From the NCBI RefSeq assembly GCF_040801915.1, contig NZ_JBFMIA010000007.1, positions 70,999 through 134,998 of the forward strand: DNA of 64,000 nucleotides, written 5' to 3'. The notes under the pieces are model-generated. The model was not told the DNA's origin and did not search any database. It saw only the letters and a list, made by a program, of their open reading frames with translations. Each line of letters opens with the position of its first letter. Positions within the stretch are counted from its first letter, which is position 1. The translations under genes were made by a program, and so were the position numbers. Shown here piece by piece: positions 33,667 through 42,849 of this stretch. Source of the DNA: Jeotgalibacillus marinus (GTDB lineage Bacteria > Bacillota > Bacilli > Bacillales > Jeotgalibacillaceae).

Positions 33667-33707
33667 TGATTTCCGGTCATCATTTATTTTTAGTGTAGAA
33701 CATGCAC

Positions 33708-34928
33708 TTATTGTTCTTGTGTGTCGTCTTGTGTTGGCGATTCTTTTTTTGACTCTAAAGGCTTCACACTGACTGCACCCGTTTTAGCATCAGCCAATAA
33801 AAACAACTTCGTGCCTTTAGGTCTTTTACGCGTGAATCGTATCCTACGCTGCATTAGTTCTTCACGTTCTTCAACATGATCCATATCACGGTGGTTCAAA
33901 TCGAAGCGTCCAAAGTTTGATTTCAATATGCCGTCAAGTCCTGCACTATCAGGAACAAAAATGGAAATAGACCCTGCAATTGTTTTCGCTTCAATCTTAC
34001 GAGCAGACGAGCTTGAAGTCGAACATTTGATATTGCCGCTAACCGACTGCACTTCCATCTCATCAATCGCACCTTCAACTGAAATCTTGCCATTCACTGA
34101 TTCAGCATCAATTGAATCTGCACGTGTATTAGATACGTCGATTCCACCATTAGCTGCTTCAAGTTCTCCTCTTTCAATCAACATGTTCGAAAGTTCAATT
34201 TTGCCAATAGCTGTTTTTACTTTTACTTTGTCCACATTAGCTGATTCACTTTGGAACTTCCCACTAAACAATCGAATGTCCCAACGTTCATAACTTCCTT
34301 TTGGTACATATAGAACAGTATCTAGTTTTGTCATCTTCAAGTCAGAGATAAAACGTAGCTTTTTAAATTGCGTATCAAATATAACCGATTCCAGAAGCTG
34401 ATGGCGAGCTTTCGTCTCATCATCTGAGCGATACACTTTTACGTTACACTCTGCTTTTACATAATCCTCATCCCATGGATAAATCGTGACATTACCGTTA
34501 GCCACATTGACCTCAACATCTAAAAGTTCAGTTGCTTGTGCTTGGAATGTATGTGTGAATTCAAGAGAAGGGCTCATATTAAACTCGATGTCTATATCTT
34601 TCACTTTTTCAAATGCATTTTGAAAAAAGTCCATGATACGGTCGGTTGAATTACCGCCCGATTTTGGGTTTTTATTTGACGATTTTTGCTGGAAAATTTC
34701 ATCAAAATTAAATGGAAATTCATTTTTCGAACGCTTTTCATTTGAAAAAGGAGTAGAAGAGTGACCTGATGAACTTGGCTGAGTAGATGAATACGTTTCT
34801 AAAGTACCAGAATCGGATTGGTTTTGTATTGGTTCTTTCTCCAATGATTCAAGCAGTGTTAAAGCTTCCTTGGTCGTGATCTTCCCATTTTCAACCATAC
34901 TCAAAATTCGTTTACGTTCGTTTCCCAT
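33708..34928 (-). CDS. DUF4097 protein, YvlB/LiaX-like
   Basis: The 406-residue protein has a short N-terminal helical module (MGNERKRILSMVENGKITTK, then EALTLLESLE) typical of YvlB and LiaX, a Ser-rich linker, and a C-terminal right-handed beta-stranded DUF4097 domain (VEVNVANGNVTIYPWDEDYV, KTAIGKIELSNMLIERGELE, VNGKISVEGAIDEMEVQSVS) with repeating turns. LiaX and related proteins take part in cell-envelope stress sensing. No signal peptide is seen. It lies upstream of uvrA on the same strand, similar to yvlB of B. subtilis. Confidence 0.85.
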   Translation of the reverse strand: MGNERKRILSMVENGKITTKEALTLLESLEKEPIQNQSDSGTLETYSSTQPSSSGHSSTPFSNEKRSKNEFPFNFDEIFQQKSSNKNPKSGGNSTDRIMDFFQNAFEKVKDIDIEFNMSPSLEFTHTFQAQATELLDVEVNVANGNVTIYPWDEDYVKAECNVKVYRSDDETKARHQLLESVIFDTQFKKLRFISDLKMTKLDTVLYVPKGSYERWDIRLFSGKFQSESANVDKVKVKTAIGKIELSNMLIERGELEAANGGIDVSNTRADSIDAESVNGKISVEGAIDEMEVQSVSGNIKCSTSSSSARKIEAKTIAGSISIFVPDSAGLDGILKSNFGRFDLNHRDMDHVEEREELMQRRIRFTRKRPKGTKLFLLADAKTGAVSVKPLESKKESPTQDDTQEQ

Positions 34929-35233
34929 TTAAACGACACGCTCCTTATGTTGAAATTCAAGTTCCAATTTTTTTAACGTTCCTTTCTTGTATACGTCTGT
35001 CGTTCGAAAAAGTTTCATGCTTTCTTCTTTTATAGAATGACAGATGAAGTACATCAAGACACCCGCCTCAAGGCTGATTTTTTAAAAAGGGATGCGGAAC
35101 AAAGAGGTGCGAATCTAAGAGTTGAAATGTCATCAAGGTTACATGAGAGATACCTTCCCATAAGGACTAACCATAGTTGCCTACGCCATCATACCAAATT
35201 AAATGTTTGAGAATTAGTTTCTTCTATTCCACT
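34929..35233. other. Intergenic region with no gene seen
   Basis: This gap of about 300 bases, between the uvrA stop and the YvlB-like start, has no open frame with a ribosome binding site. No strong terminator was found after uvrA. Confidence 0.5.
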
Positions 35234-38110
35234 TTAAGAAGTCGTTATAGCTTCTCCCGTTCGCGCAGCCATCCGCTCAGCCATCCGTTCACTCTCACGT
35301 TCTAGAACTGGTTTCAAATATTTCCCTGTGTAAGATTCTTCTACTTTAACGATGTCCTCTGGCTTTCCTGTTGCAACGATGGTTCCACCGCGATCACCAC
35401 CTTCAGGTCCAAGATCAATAATATAATCAGATGTTTTAATAACATCTAAATTATGTTCAATCACAAGTACGGTATCGCCATTATCGACAAGGCGTTGAAG
35501 TACTACAAGTAAGCGTGAAATATCATCTACATGGAGACCCGTTGTTGGTTCATCTAAAATATACAACGATCGACCATTTGAACGTTTGTGTAGCTCTGAG
35601 GCTAACTTAACGCGCTGAGCTTCCCCCCCTGACAAAGTTGTTGCAGGCTGTCCTAAACGGATATAACCAAGTCCAACGTCCACAATTGTTTGAAGTTTCC
35701 TTCTGATTTTTGGAATGTTCTCAAAAAAAGCCAAGCCATCTTCAACGGTCATCTCAAGCACATCTGAAATGTTTCTCCCTTTATACTTTACTTCAAGTGT
35801 TTCACGATTATAACGCTTACCATGACAAACTTCACATGGAACATATACGTCGGGTAAAAAATGCATTTCAATTTTAATAATTCCGTCACCACGACAGGCT
35901 TCACAGCGACCACCTTTCACATTAAAACTGAAACGTCCTTTTTTATATCCGCGCACTTTAGCTTCATTGGTCGTGGCATAAACATCACGAACATCATCGA
36001 ATACACCAGTGTACGTCGCAGGATTTGAACGTGGTGTTCGTCCGATCGGCGACTGGTTAATATCGATTACTTTTTCGAGCTGTTCTATCCCTTTGATTGA
36101 CTTGTGTTCACCTGGCTTTGTTTTCGCCTTATGGAGCTTTTGAGCAAGTGTTTTATGAAGAATACTGTTAATCAACGTGCTTTTTCCTGAACCTGAAACA
36201 CCCGTTACAGAAATAAAGATCCCAAGTGGAATATTGACTTTTACATTTTTTAAATTATTTTCCTTTGCTCCAGAAATTTCAAGCTTTCTGCCGTCCCCTT
36301 TTCTTCTTTGATGAGGAAGTGGAATAAATTTTTTCCCAGATAAATATTGACCTGTCAGGGATTTATGGTTTTTCATTACTTGTTTTGGAGTACCTGCAGC
36401 AACGATTTCACCACCATGAACACCTGCTCCAGGACCGACATCGATTAAATAATCAGCTGCCATCATGGTATCTTCATCATGCTCGACTACGATTAATGTG
36501 TTACCAATATCGCGCATGTTTTTCAGCGTTTCAATTAACCGGTCGTTGTCACGCTGGTGAAGTCCTATCGAAGGTTCATCTAAGATATACAGCACACCTG
36601 ACAGCTGAGAACCAATCTGTGTTGCAAGTCGAATACGCTGTGCTTCTCCACCTGACAGTGTTCCAGCAGCACGGTTCAATGTTAAATAATCCAAACCGAC
36701 GTTAACTAAGAAACTTAACCGCTCATGAATCTCACGCAAAATTAAACGAGCAATCTGCATTTCTTTTTCTGTTAGTGTGACTTGATTAAAAAATTGTTTC
36801 GCTTCCTCAATAGAGAGCGCTGTTACTTCACCAATATGAAGATCGTTAATTTTAACAGCTAGACTTTCTTTTTTTAAACGGTGACCTTTACACGTTGGAC
36901 AATCCTGCTGTCCCATATACTTTTGCATTTGCTCGCGTATATAGTCTGAGCTCGTTTCACGATAACGACGTGCAACGTTGCGAACCACTCCTTCAAACTC
37001 AATATGATTTTCTCGTATTTGACCAAAATCATTTTCATAACGAAAATAGACTTTATCTTTTCCTGATCCATGAAGAATTTTATCCATTTGACTTTTAGGA
37101 ATATCTTTAACTGGAATGTTCATATCAATGTCATAATGATCACATACCGCTTTAAGCATTAGCGAATAGTATTGTGAAGGTTCCCATGGTGCGAGTGCAT
37201 GATCCTCTAATGTACGGTTCCAATCTGGAATGATAAGATCCAAATCCACTTCCAACTTCGTACCAAGACCATCGCATTCTCCACAAGCTCCAAACGGGCT
37301 GTTGAACGAAAACATTCTTGGTTCTAGCTTATCAATCGAAAAACCGCATACTGGACAAGCATGATGCTCATTAAATTTAATTTCCTCATGATCAATAACA
37401 TCTATAATGACGTTACCTTCAGCCAAACGTAGGGCACTTTCAAGAGAATCCGCTAATCTTGATTCTGCACCCTCTTTAACGACGATACGATCCACAACAA
37501 CTTCAATGGAATGCTTTTTATTTTTATCAAGCTCAATGTCATCACCAATATCCACCATTTCCTGGTTCACACGAAGTCGTACGTATCCTTGTTTTTTTAT
37601 GTCGTCAAACACTTTCGCATGTGTTCCTTTTCGACCTGATACGATCGGCGCTAAAACTTGGAGGCGTGTACGCTCTGGAAATTCATATATACGATCCACC
37701 ATTTGTTCAATCGTTTGAGATGTGATTTCAATGCCATGCTTCGGACAGATTGGTCGTCCAACACGCGCGAACATAAGGCGCAAGTAATCGTGAATTTCCG
37801 TAACCGTTCCAACTGTTGAACGCGGATTACGGCTCGTTGTTTTTTGGTCAATGGAAATGGCAGGAGAAAGTCCTTCTATTGCATCCACATCTGGTTTATC
37901 CATTTGACCAAGAAACTGTCTTGCATAAGCAGACAAAGACTCCACGTATCGTCGCTGTCCCTCTGCATAGATCGTATCGAATGCTAATGAAGATTTTCCA
38001 GAACCAGACAAACCTGTCATAACAACAAGCTTATCTCGTGGAATGGTTACATCAATATTTTTTAAATTGTGGGCTCTTGCACCCTGGATAATAATTTGAT
38101 CTTTTACCAT
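35234..38110 (-). CDS. uvrA: Excinuclease ABC subunit A
   Basis: UvrA is the damage-recognition ATPase of nucleotide excision repair. The 958-residue protein has two ABC domains with Walker A GLSGSGKS near residue 34 and GVSGSGKS in the second half, and signatures TLSGGEAQR twice. It has the zinc motifs CPVCGFSI and CEACRGDGIIKIEMHFLPDV with CEVCHGKRY, and ILDEPSIGLHQRD and ILDEPTTGLH. GGAAGGATGA precedes the start. It follows uvrB by seven bases, so the two form one SOS-controlled operon. Confidence 0.98.
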   Translation of the reverse strand: MVKDQIIIQGARAHNLKNIDVTIPRDKLVVMTGLSGSGKSSLAFDTIYAEGQRRYVESLSAYARQFLGQMDKPDVDAIEGLSPAISIDQKTTSRNPRSTVGTVTEIHDYLRLMFARVGRPICPKHGIEITSQTIEQMVDRIYEFPERTRLQVLAPIVSGRKGTHAKVFDDIKKQGYVRLRVNQEMVDIGDDIELDKNKKHSIEVVVDRIVVKEGAESRLADSLESALRLAEGNVIIDVIDHEEIKFNEHHACPVCGFSIDKLEPRMFSFNSPFGACGECDGLGTKLEVDLDLIIPDWNRTLEDHALAPWEPSQYYSLMLKAVCDHYDIDMNIPVKDIPKSQMDKILHGSGKDKVYFRYENDFGQIRENHIEFEGVVRNVARRYRETSSDYIREQMQKYMGQQDCPTCKGHRLKKESLAVKINDLHIGEVTALSIEEAKQFFNQVTLTEKEMQIARLILREIHERLSFLVNVGLDYLTLNRAAGTLSGGEAQRIRLATQIGSQLSGVLYILDEPSIGLHQRDNDRLIETLKNMRDIGNTLIVVEHDEDTMMAADYLIDVGPGAGVHGGEIVAAGTPKQVMKNHKSLTGQYLSGKKFIPLPHQRRKGDGRKLEISGAKENNLKNVKVNIPLGIFISVTGVSGSGKSTLINSILHKTLAQKLHKAKTKPGEHKSIKGIEQLEKVIDINQSPIGRTPRSNPATYTGVFDDVRDVYATTNEAKVRGYKKGRFSFNVKGGRCEACRGDGIIKIEMHFLPDVYVPCEVCHGKRYNRETLEVKYKGRNISDVLEMTVEDGLAFFENIPKIRRKLQTIVDVGLGYIRLGQPATTLSGGEAQRVKLASELHKRSNGRSLYILDEPTTGLHVDDISRLLVVLQRLVDNGDTVLVIEHNLDVIKTSDYIIDLGPEGGDRGGTIVATGKPEDIVKVEESYTGKYLKPVLERESERMAERMAARTGEAITTS

Positions 38111-38117
38111 TAAAGGG

Positions 38118-40100
38118 TCATCCTTCCGCTTTTAACTCTAGAACCAAATCTCGAAGCTCCGCTGCACGTTCAAAATCAAGCGCTCTAGCCGCTTCTTTCA
38201 TTTCAATCTCCATTGACTCAATGACTTTTGCTCGCTCTGGTTTAGACATTTTCTTGAATTGACTAGATGGCGAAACGTATTCTTCCGATTCTTCTGCTAC
38301 ATGTGTTGCACGAATCACATCACGGATTTTCTTATCGATGGTAACTGGTGTAATGCCATGTTTTTCGTTATAGGAAATTTGTATTTCACGTCTTCTAGCT
38401 GTTTCATCAAGTGCCCGTTGCATCGAATCCGTAACTTTGTTCGCGTACATAATAACATGACCATTGGAGTTACGGGCTGCACGACCAATCGTCTGAATGA
38501 GTGCACGATCTGAGCGCAAGAAGCCTTCTTTATCAGCGTCTAATATAGTAATCAAAGACACTTCAGGGATATCAAGACCCTCTCTAAGTAAGTTAATTCC
38601 GACGAGCACATCGTATTTACCTAAACGTAAGTCTCGAATAATTTCAATACGTTCCAAGGTTTTAATTTCAGAGTGCAAATACTGTACCTTGATACCGATT
38701 TCTTTTAAATAATCGGTAAGATCCTCAGACATTTTTTTGGTTAAGGTTGTAATCAACGTACGTTCGTTACTCTTAATACGCTCCTGGATCTCGCTTATTA
38801 GGTCATCAATTTGACCTTCTATTGGGCGCACTTCAATCGTTGGATCAAGGAGTCCAGTTGGTCGAATAATTTGCTCGATCATTTCTTTTGTATGATCAAT
38901 TTCATACGGACCAGGCGTTGCTGAAACGTAGACAGCCTGGTTCACATGTTGTTCAAATTCCTCAAATCTTAATGGTCGATTATCCAATGCTGATGGCAAA
39001 CGGAAACCATGATCGACGAGCATTTTTTTACGCGCTTGGTCTCCGTTGTACATTCCTCTCACCTGTGGTAATGTCACATGCGATTCGTCAATAACAAGTA
39101 AAAAATCTTTTGGGAAATAATCAATAAGCGTGTATGGCGTTGCACCTGCTTCGCGCAAGGTTAAATGCCTTGAATAGTTTTCGATTCCTGAGCAAAAACC
39201 CACTTCATTCATCATTTCAAGGTCATAGCGAGTACGTTGCTCTAGACGCTGTGCTTCGAGGAGTTTGTCCTCTTCTTTTAAAATTTTTAACTGTTCTTCA
39301 AGCTCTTCCTCTATATTTACAATGGCTTTCTTCATTTTTTCTTCACGGGTAACGAAGTGGGATGCTGGGAAAATTGCCACGTGGTTCCGCTCACCTAAAA
39401 TTTCTCCAGTCAGTGCATCAACCATTCGGATGCGGTCAATTTCATCACCAAAAAATTCAACACGAATACAGTGCTCATCATTTTTTGCTGGAAAGATTTC
39501 AACGACGTCTCCACGCACACGGAATGTACCACGTTGAAACGCAATGTCGTTTCGTTCATATTGAATGTCTACCATTTTTCTAAGAAGTTGGTTCCGTTCA
39601 ATTTCCATTCCAGTCCTTAAAGAAACCACAAGCTCGCTGTATTCTTCAGGCGAACCGAGCCCATAGATACACGAAACACTTGAAATAATAATCACATCAT
39701 CGCGTTCGAAAAGAGATGATGTTGCCGAGTGACGCAATTTATCAATTTCATCATTGATGCTGGCATCTTTTTCAATGAACGTATCGGTTTGCGGCACATA
39801 GGCTTCTGGCTGGTAGTAGTCATAGTAGCTGACAAAATATTCAACCGCATTATTCGGAAAAAACTCTTTAAATTCACTATATAATTGACCAGCTAACGTC
39901 TTATTATGTGCAATTACAAGGGTAGGTTTCTTCACTTCTTGGATCACGTTTGAAATGGTAAAGGTTTTACCTGTTCCCGTCGCACCTAGCAACGTTTGGT
40001 GCGTGGTGCCATTATTGACTCCTTGAACAATTTTTTTGATCGCCGCTGGTTGATCACCTGCTGGGTTGTAGTAAGATTGAAGATCAAACTGTTGAACCAT
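38118..40100 (-). CDS. uvrB: Excinuclease ABC subunit B
   Basis: UvrB is the helicase-like damage-verifying subunit of excision repair. The 660-residue protein has Walker A GATGTGKTFT near residue 40, the beta-hairpin YYDYYQPEAYVP, the DEAD-like VIDESHVTLPQ, helicase motif VI QTIGRAARN and the C-terminal UvrC-binding helix pair (AARALDFERAAELRDLVLEL). The start ATG at 40100 follows GGGAGG; five extra codons upstream would cover it. A LexA box lies about 150 bases upstream, so it is the head of the uvrBA SOS operon. Confidence 0.98.
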   Translation of the reverse strand: MVQQFDLQSYYNPAGDQPAAIKKIVQGVNNGTTHQTLLGATGTGKTFTISNVIQEVKKPTLVIAHNKTLAGQLYSEFKEFFPNNAVEYFVSYYDYYQPEAYVPQTDTFIEKDASINDEIDKLRHSATSSLFERDDVIIISSVSCIYGLGSPEEYSELVVSLRTGMEIERNQLLRKMVDIQYERNDIAFQRGTFRVRGDVVEIFPAKNDEHCIRVEFFGDEIDRIRMVDALTGEILGERNHVAIFPASHFVTREEKMKKAIVNIEEELEEQLKILKEEDKLLEAQRLEQRTRYDLEMMNEVGFCSGIENYSRHLTLREAGATPYTLIDYFPKDFLLVIDESHVTLPQVRGMYNGDQARKKMLVDHGFRLPSALDNRPLRFEEFEQHVNQAVYVSATPGPYEIDHTKEMIEQIIRPTGLLDPTIEVRPIEGQIDDLISEIQERIKSNERTLITTLTKKMSEDLTDYLKEIGIKVQYLHSEIKTLERIEIIRDLRLGKYDVLVGINLLREGLDIPEVSLITILDADKEGFLRSDRALIQTIGRAARNSNGHVIMYANKVTDSMQRALDETARRREIQISYNEKHGITPVTIDKKIRDVIRATHVAEESEEYVSPSSQFKKMSKPERAKVIESMEIEMKEAARALDFERAAELRDLVLELKAEG

Positions 40101-40246
40101 GAAAAAACCTCCCATTAGTCACTCTAAACTCTCTTCTATATTCATACCCTTAATCCTCGATTGAAACAAGTGAGAGCATCAAAATTAACGCCTTAATTAA
40201 ACTTTCTTCTATTTTATCACAACATATTCTGAAAAAGACAGAAAAA

Positions 40247-40279
40247 AGAACATATATTCGCATTTTTGTTTTTATACAA
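40247..40279 (-). promoter_or_regulatory. LexA box and promoter of uvrBA
   Basis: At 40260-40247 the minus strand reads CGAATATATGTTCT, 12 of 14 positions of the Bacillus LexA/DinR box (CGAAC-N4-GTTCG). It overlaps the -10 TATATG (40256-40251) of a promoter whose -35 is TTGTAT (40279-40274), with a 17-base spacer. Confidence 0.75.
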
Positions 40280-40372
40280 TGGAACTTAAATTCAGAGAAC
40301 GAAACATCTCGAGGAGGACTGTGTGGGGGGAAACAGTGCTTTAGTCTCCTTCAACAAACTAAAGCAACTACA

Positions 40373-40402
40373 AAAAAACACAACGCCTATGGACGTCATG
40401 TA
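40373..40402 (-). terminator. Probable terminator at the end of csbA
   Basis: On the minus strand CATGACG pairs with CGTTGTG (three weak pairs), followed by seven T residues. The stem overlaps the csbA stop. Confidence 0.5.
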
Positions 40403-40632
40403 TTTTTGTCTTTATGTTGTTTCATATAACTGTTAGCAAACCAAAGACCAATAGTGAGAGAGGCGGCGTCAACGATGATAATGAGCCAGCTTCCTACATA
40501 GCCTTTGTATGAAGATGCTGCGATAAGGGCAATGGTTAAGATCATTGCAATCCAACGACTGTACGTGACACGTGTAAAAAGTACAACGAGTAGTGCAGGT
40601 GCAAAAGTGGCTAGGATCAATTTTGTGCCCAT
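40396..40632 (-). CDS. csbA: CsbA, small membrane protein of the SigB regulon
   Basis: CsbA is a small membrane protein of unknown function; in B. subtilis it is under SigB and lies next to uvrB. The 78-residue product has three hydrophobic helices (LILATFAPALLVVLFT, WIAMILTIALIAASSY, WLIIIVDAASLTIGLWF) and ends SYMKQHKDKNT, nearly the same length as the B. subtilis protein. The start ATG at 40632 follows AGAGGTGAT; the frame 13 codons longer has no site. No SigB-type promoter was recognised upstream within the HD-domain gene. Confidence 0.9.
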   Translation of the reverse strand: MGTKLILATFAPALLVVLFTRVTYSRWIAMILTIALIAASSYKGYVGSWLIIIVDAASLTIGLWFANSYMKQHKDKNT

Positions 40633-40667
40633 CAAATCACCTCTATCCTTGAACCATCTTACACAAC

Positions 40668-41306
40668 TCAATCACCATCTGCAATAAGGTTTTTGGTGAT
40701 TTTACTCAATTCGCTGTGTGGAATGAACTTTTCTGCGAGCATATCAGGTAACACATTGCTTAAAAAGAATTGTACACTGTCCATATCATTAAATTTCACA
40801 ATGGTTGTGAGCGCTTCTTGGTATATTTCCAAAAAAATCGGCTCAGGATTCCCTTTTTGAATTTCTCCAAATGATTCATACAACAAATCGATTTTATCTG
40901 CGACAGATAAGATATTCCCTTCAAGCGTATCATCTTTTCCTTCTTTAAATCGGTCCAAATAAACTTCTTGAAATTCAGCTGGGAATTCAGCTGTCACAAA
41001 CTTATGCGCCATCTCTTCTTCCACTTGGCTGAACAAGCGGTTTAACTCTGATGATGCGTACTTTACTGGCGTTTTAATATCCCCCGTGAAGATTTCAGGG
41101 TAATCATGATTGAGCGCTTTTTCATAAAGTGACTTCCAATCAAGCGTTTTCCCATGGTATTCTTCCACCGTCCCAAGAAATTGCGCAATCTTTGTCACTT
41201 TAAATGAGTGTGCAGCAACAGTATGTTCATTGTATTTAAATTTCCCAGGACACCGATACAGTTTTTCCATGTCTGATAAGCTTTTAAAATAGTGATGGAT
41301 TCCCAT
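40668..41306 (-). CDS. HD-domain phosphohydrolase, YfbR-like
   Basis: The 212-residue cytoplasmic protein has the HD-family metal ligands: NEHTVAAHSFKVTKIAQFLG near residue 27, KALNHDYPEIFTGDIKTPVK near residue 64, and NILSVADKIDLLYESFGEIQ. This pattern (H...HD...D) with length near 200 matches YfbR-type 5'-nucleotidases acting on deoxynucleoside monophosphates. The substrate here is not proven. GGAGAGGG precedes the start. It lies 35 bases upstream of csbA and may be cotranscribed with it. Confidence 0.85.
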   Translation of the reverse strand: MGIHHYFKSLSDMEKLYRCPGKFKYNEHTVAAHSFKVTKIAQFLGTVEEYHGKTLDWKSLYEKALNHDYPEIFTGDIKTPVKYASSELNRLFSQVEEEMAHKFVTAEFPAEFQEVYLDRFKEGKDDTLEGNILSVADKIDLLYESFGEIQKGNPEPIFLEIYQEALTTIVKFNDMDSVQFFLSNVLPDMLAEKFIPHSELSKITKNLIADGD

Positions 41307-41389
41307 ATAACCCTCTCCTGACCCTATTGTAGATTTAGCTTATCTTAGCACCAAGGAAGCGTGGCGACAAGAAAAGACCATGTATTTAC

Positions 41390-41430
41390 AAAAAAACAAC
41401 CGAAAAGTTCGTTCTCTTCGATTGTTTTTT
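41390..41430. terminator. Terminator after minJ
   Basis: AAAAAACAACCGAA pairs with TTCGATTGTTTTTT (one mismatch) and is flanked by A and T runs, so it can work in both directions. Confidence 0.75.
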
Positions 41431-41502
41431 ATAAAATTCCATAAATGATAAAAGCATCTACTACTTCAAATAGCTACCCCTAATGCACAGCTAATTATGT
41501 AA

Positions 41503-42696
41503 TCATGCGCTATCCGGTGCATATTGGCGCATGCGATCTTCCACCATGATGATCCCAAGTTGATGATGTTGCCCATCATGCAATGCACGCTGAACAAAGC
41601 GAATTTCTCCGTTTTGACCGAGCACTTCAAGCTTACAATGTGCACGGTTTTTTTGAAGCGCACCGTATAGCTCGCTTTCATCTTTGACTTTTATTCCGTT
41701 GACCTTTTGTACTATTTCTCCTCGGCTCAACCCCATTTTATGTGCTGGTGTATTTGGGATAATATCAACCACCATGATACCTTGATTACGGTTAATAAAA
41801 TGATAACCTGAATGACGACATAGCTCTCTTGTTTTAATGATCAAATAAATCCGTCCACCGAATGCCACAGCAAATGCAGCTAGCCACATATATGGCGCCC
41901 ACCAACCCGCTACAGCAAGCATCGTGACAAGTGTACTAAGCCATATCACTTGTTGTGATGCTTGACGAATAATTGGCGTGGGTAAATCGTGCACAATTGT
42001 AAGTTGAAATCCAAGTACAAACGGCACTAATAACAACGACCAGGATGTTGAACCAACTGTCATCACAGGCCACCAACCTGCCATTTCACCAAGATTACCT
42101 GTAGGTACAAGTAAAAATAACGGAACAAACCACAAACGCTTCGTGAAAAATGCCCCTGCTTTCATTCCGCGAGGTGTTCGAATAAACCGTGGCGAGGTAC
42201 CTTTACCGGCATTCCATTTCATTAACAACCCTTCCGCTAAAAGCAATACACCCATAATCACACTCGTGACACCAATTGCTGCAAGGTCGAGTGATTCACT
42301 TGGTATCCAAGATGGCATGTCCCATGGAACCATTGGTAATAAAAATAAAATTCCAGCTGCAAGAGGTGCAAGAAGTGCCGCTGATAAAACACGGAATTGC
42401 CATGTAACGATCGCCATCAACATTAAGACACTGACCAGGTAAATCCACAGTAAGGGAACTTGAATACCAATTGCCACGATTACAATTGAAAGAACGAGAC
42501 CAATGAGCAAACCCATGCCTACTAAACTTTTTAATTCAACTCCCCTCGTTTGGATCCTAACTCGTATGTCCTTCCGCTCTCGTTTCACGCGTACAATTCC
42601 AGCAACAACGCTTGCAATAATTGCTACAAATAAAAGAGGGTTCAAAAGCGCACCAATCGCACCCGATCCAATTTCAATGATCCATTGGTTAATCAA
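41503..42696 (-). CDS. minJ: MinJ, division-site topological factor
   Basis: MinJ links DivIVA to MinD and places the Min system at the poles and septum in Bacillus. The protein of 397 residues (the same as B. subtilis MinJ) has an N-terminal half with six to eight membrane helices and a C-terminal PDZ domain (MVVDIIPNTPAHKMGLSRGE, then IVQKVNGIKVKDESELYGAL). I chose the TTG at 42696, eight bases after AAAGGTGG; the in-frame GTG at 42708 lies on that site. It is next to ctpB, as in B. subtilis. Confidence 0.92.
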   Translation of the reverse strand: MINQWIIEIGSGAIGALLNPLLFVAIIASVVAGIVRVKRERKDIRVRIQTRGVELKSLVGMGLLIGLVLSIVIVAIGIQVPLLWIYLVSVLMLMAIVTWQFRVLSAALLAPLAAGILFLLPMVPWDMPSWIPSESLDLAAIGVTSVIMGVLLLAEGLLMKWNAGKGTSPRFIRTPRGMKAGAFFTKRLWFVPLFLLVPTGNLGEMAGWWPVMTVGSTSWSLLLVPFVLGFQLTIVHDLPTPIIRQASQQVIWLSTLVTMLAVAGWWAPYMWLAAFAVAFGGRIYLIIKTRELCRHSGYHFINRNQGIMVVDIIPNTPAHKMGLSRGEIVQKVNGIKVKDESELYGALQKNRAHCKLEVLGQNGEIRFVQRALHDGQHHQLGIIMVEDRMRQYAPDSA

Positions 42697-42756
42697 CGGG
42701 AAAACCACCTTTCGAATTACGAATATTACTTTGCATTAAACGTAGCCCTAAAATGT

Positions 42757-42788
42757 AAAAGGACCATTTAGCATCAAATGGTCCTTTT
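42757..42788 (-). terminator. Intrinsic terminator after ctpB
   Basis: AAAAGGACCATTT pairs with AAATGGTCCTTTT around a six-base loop. The minus side ends with four T residues inside the stem foot. Confidence 0.75.
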
Positions 42789-42849
42789 GAAAGGAAGATT
42801 CTAATATCTTTATTGTATCAAACCCAACCCCACTCGTGCATGAGAATTT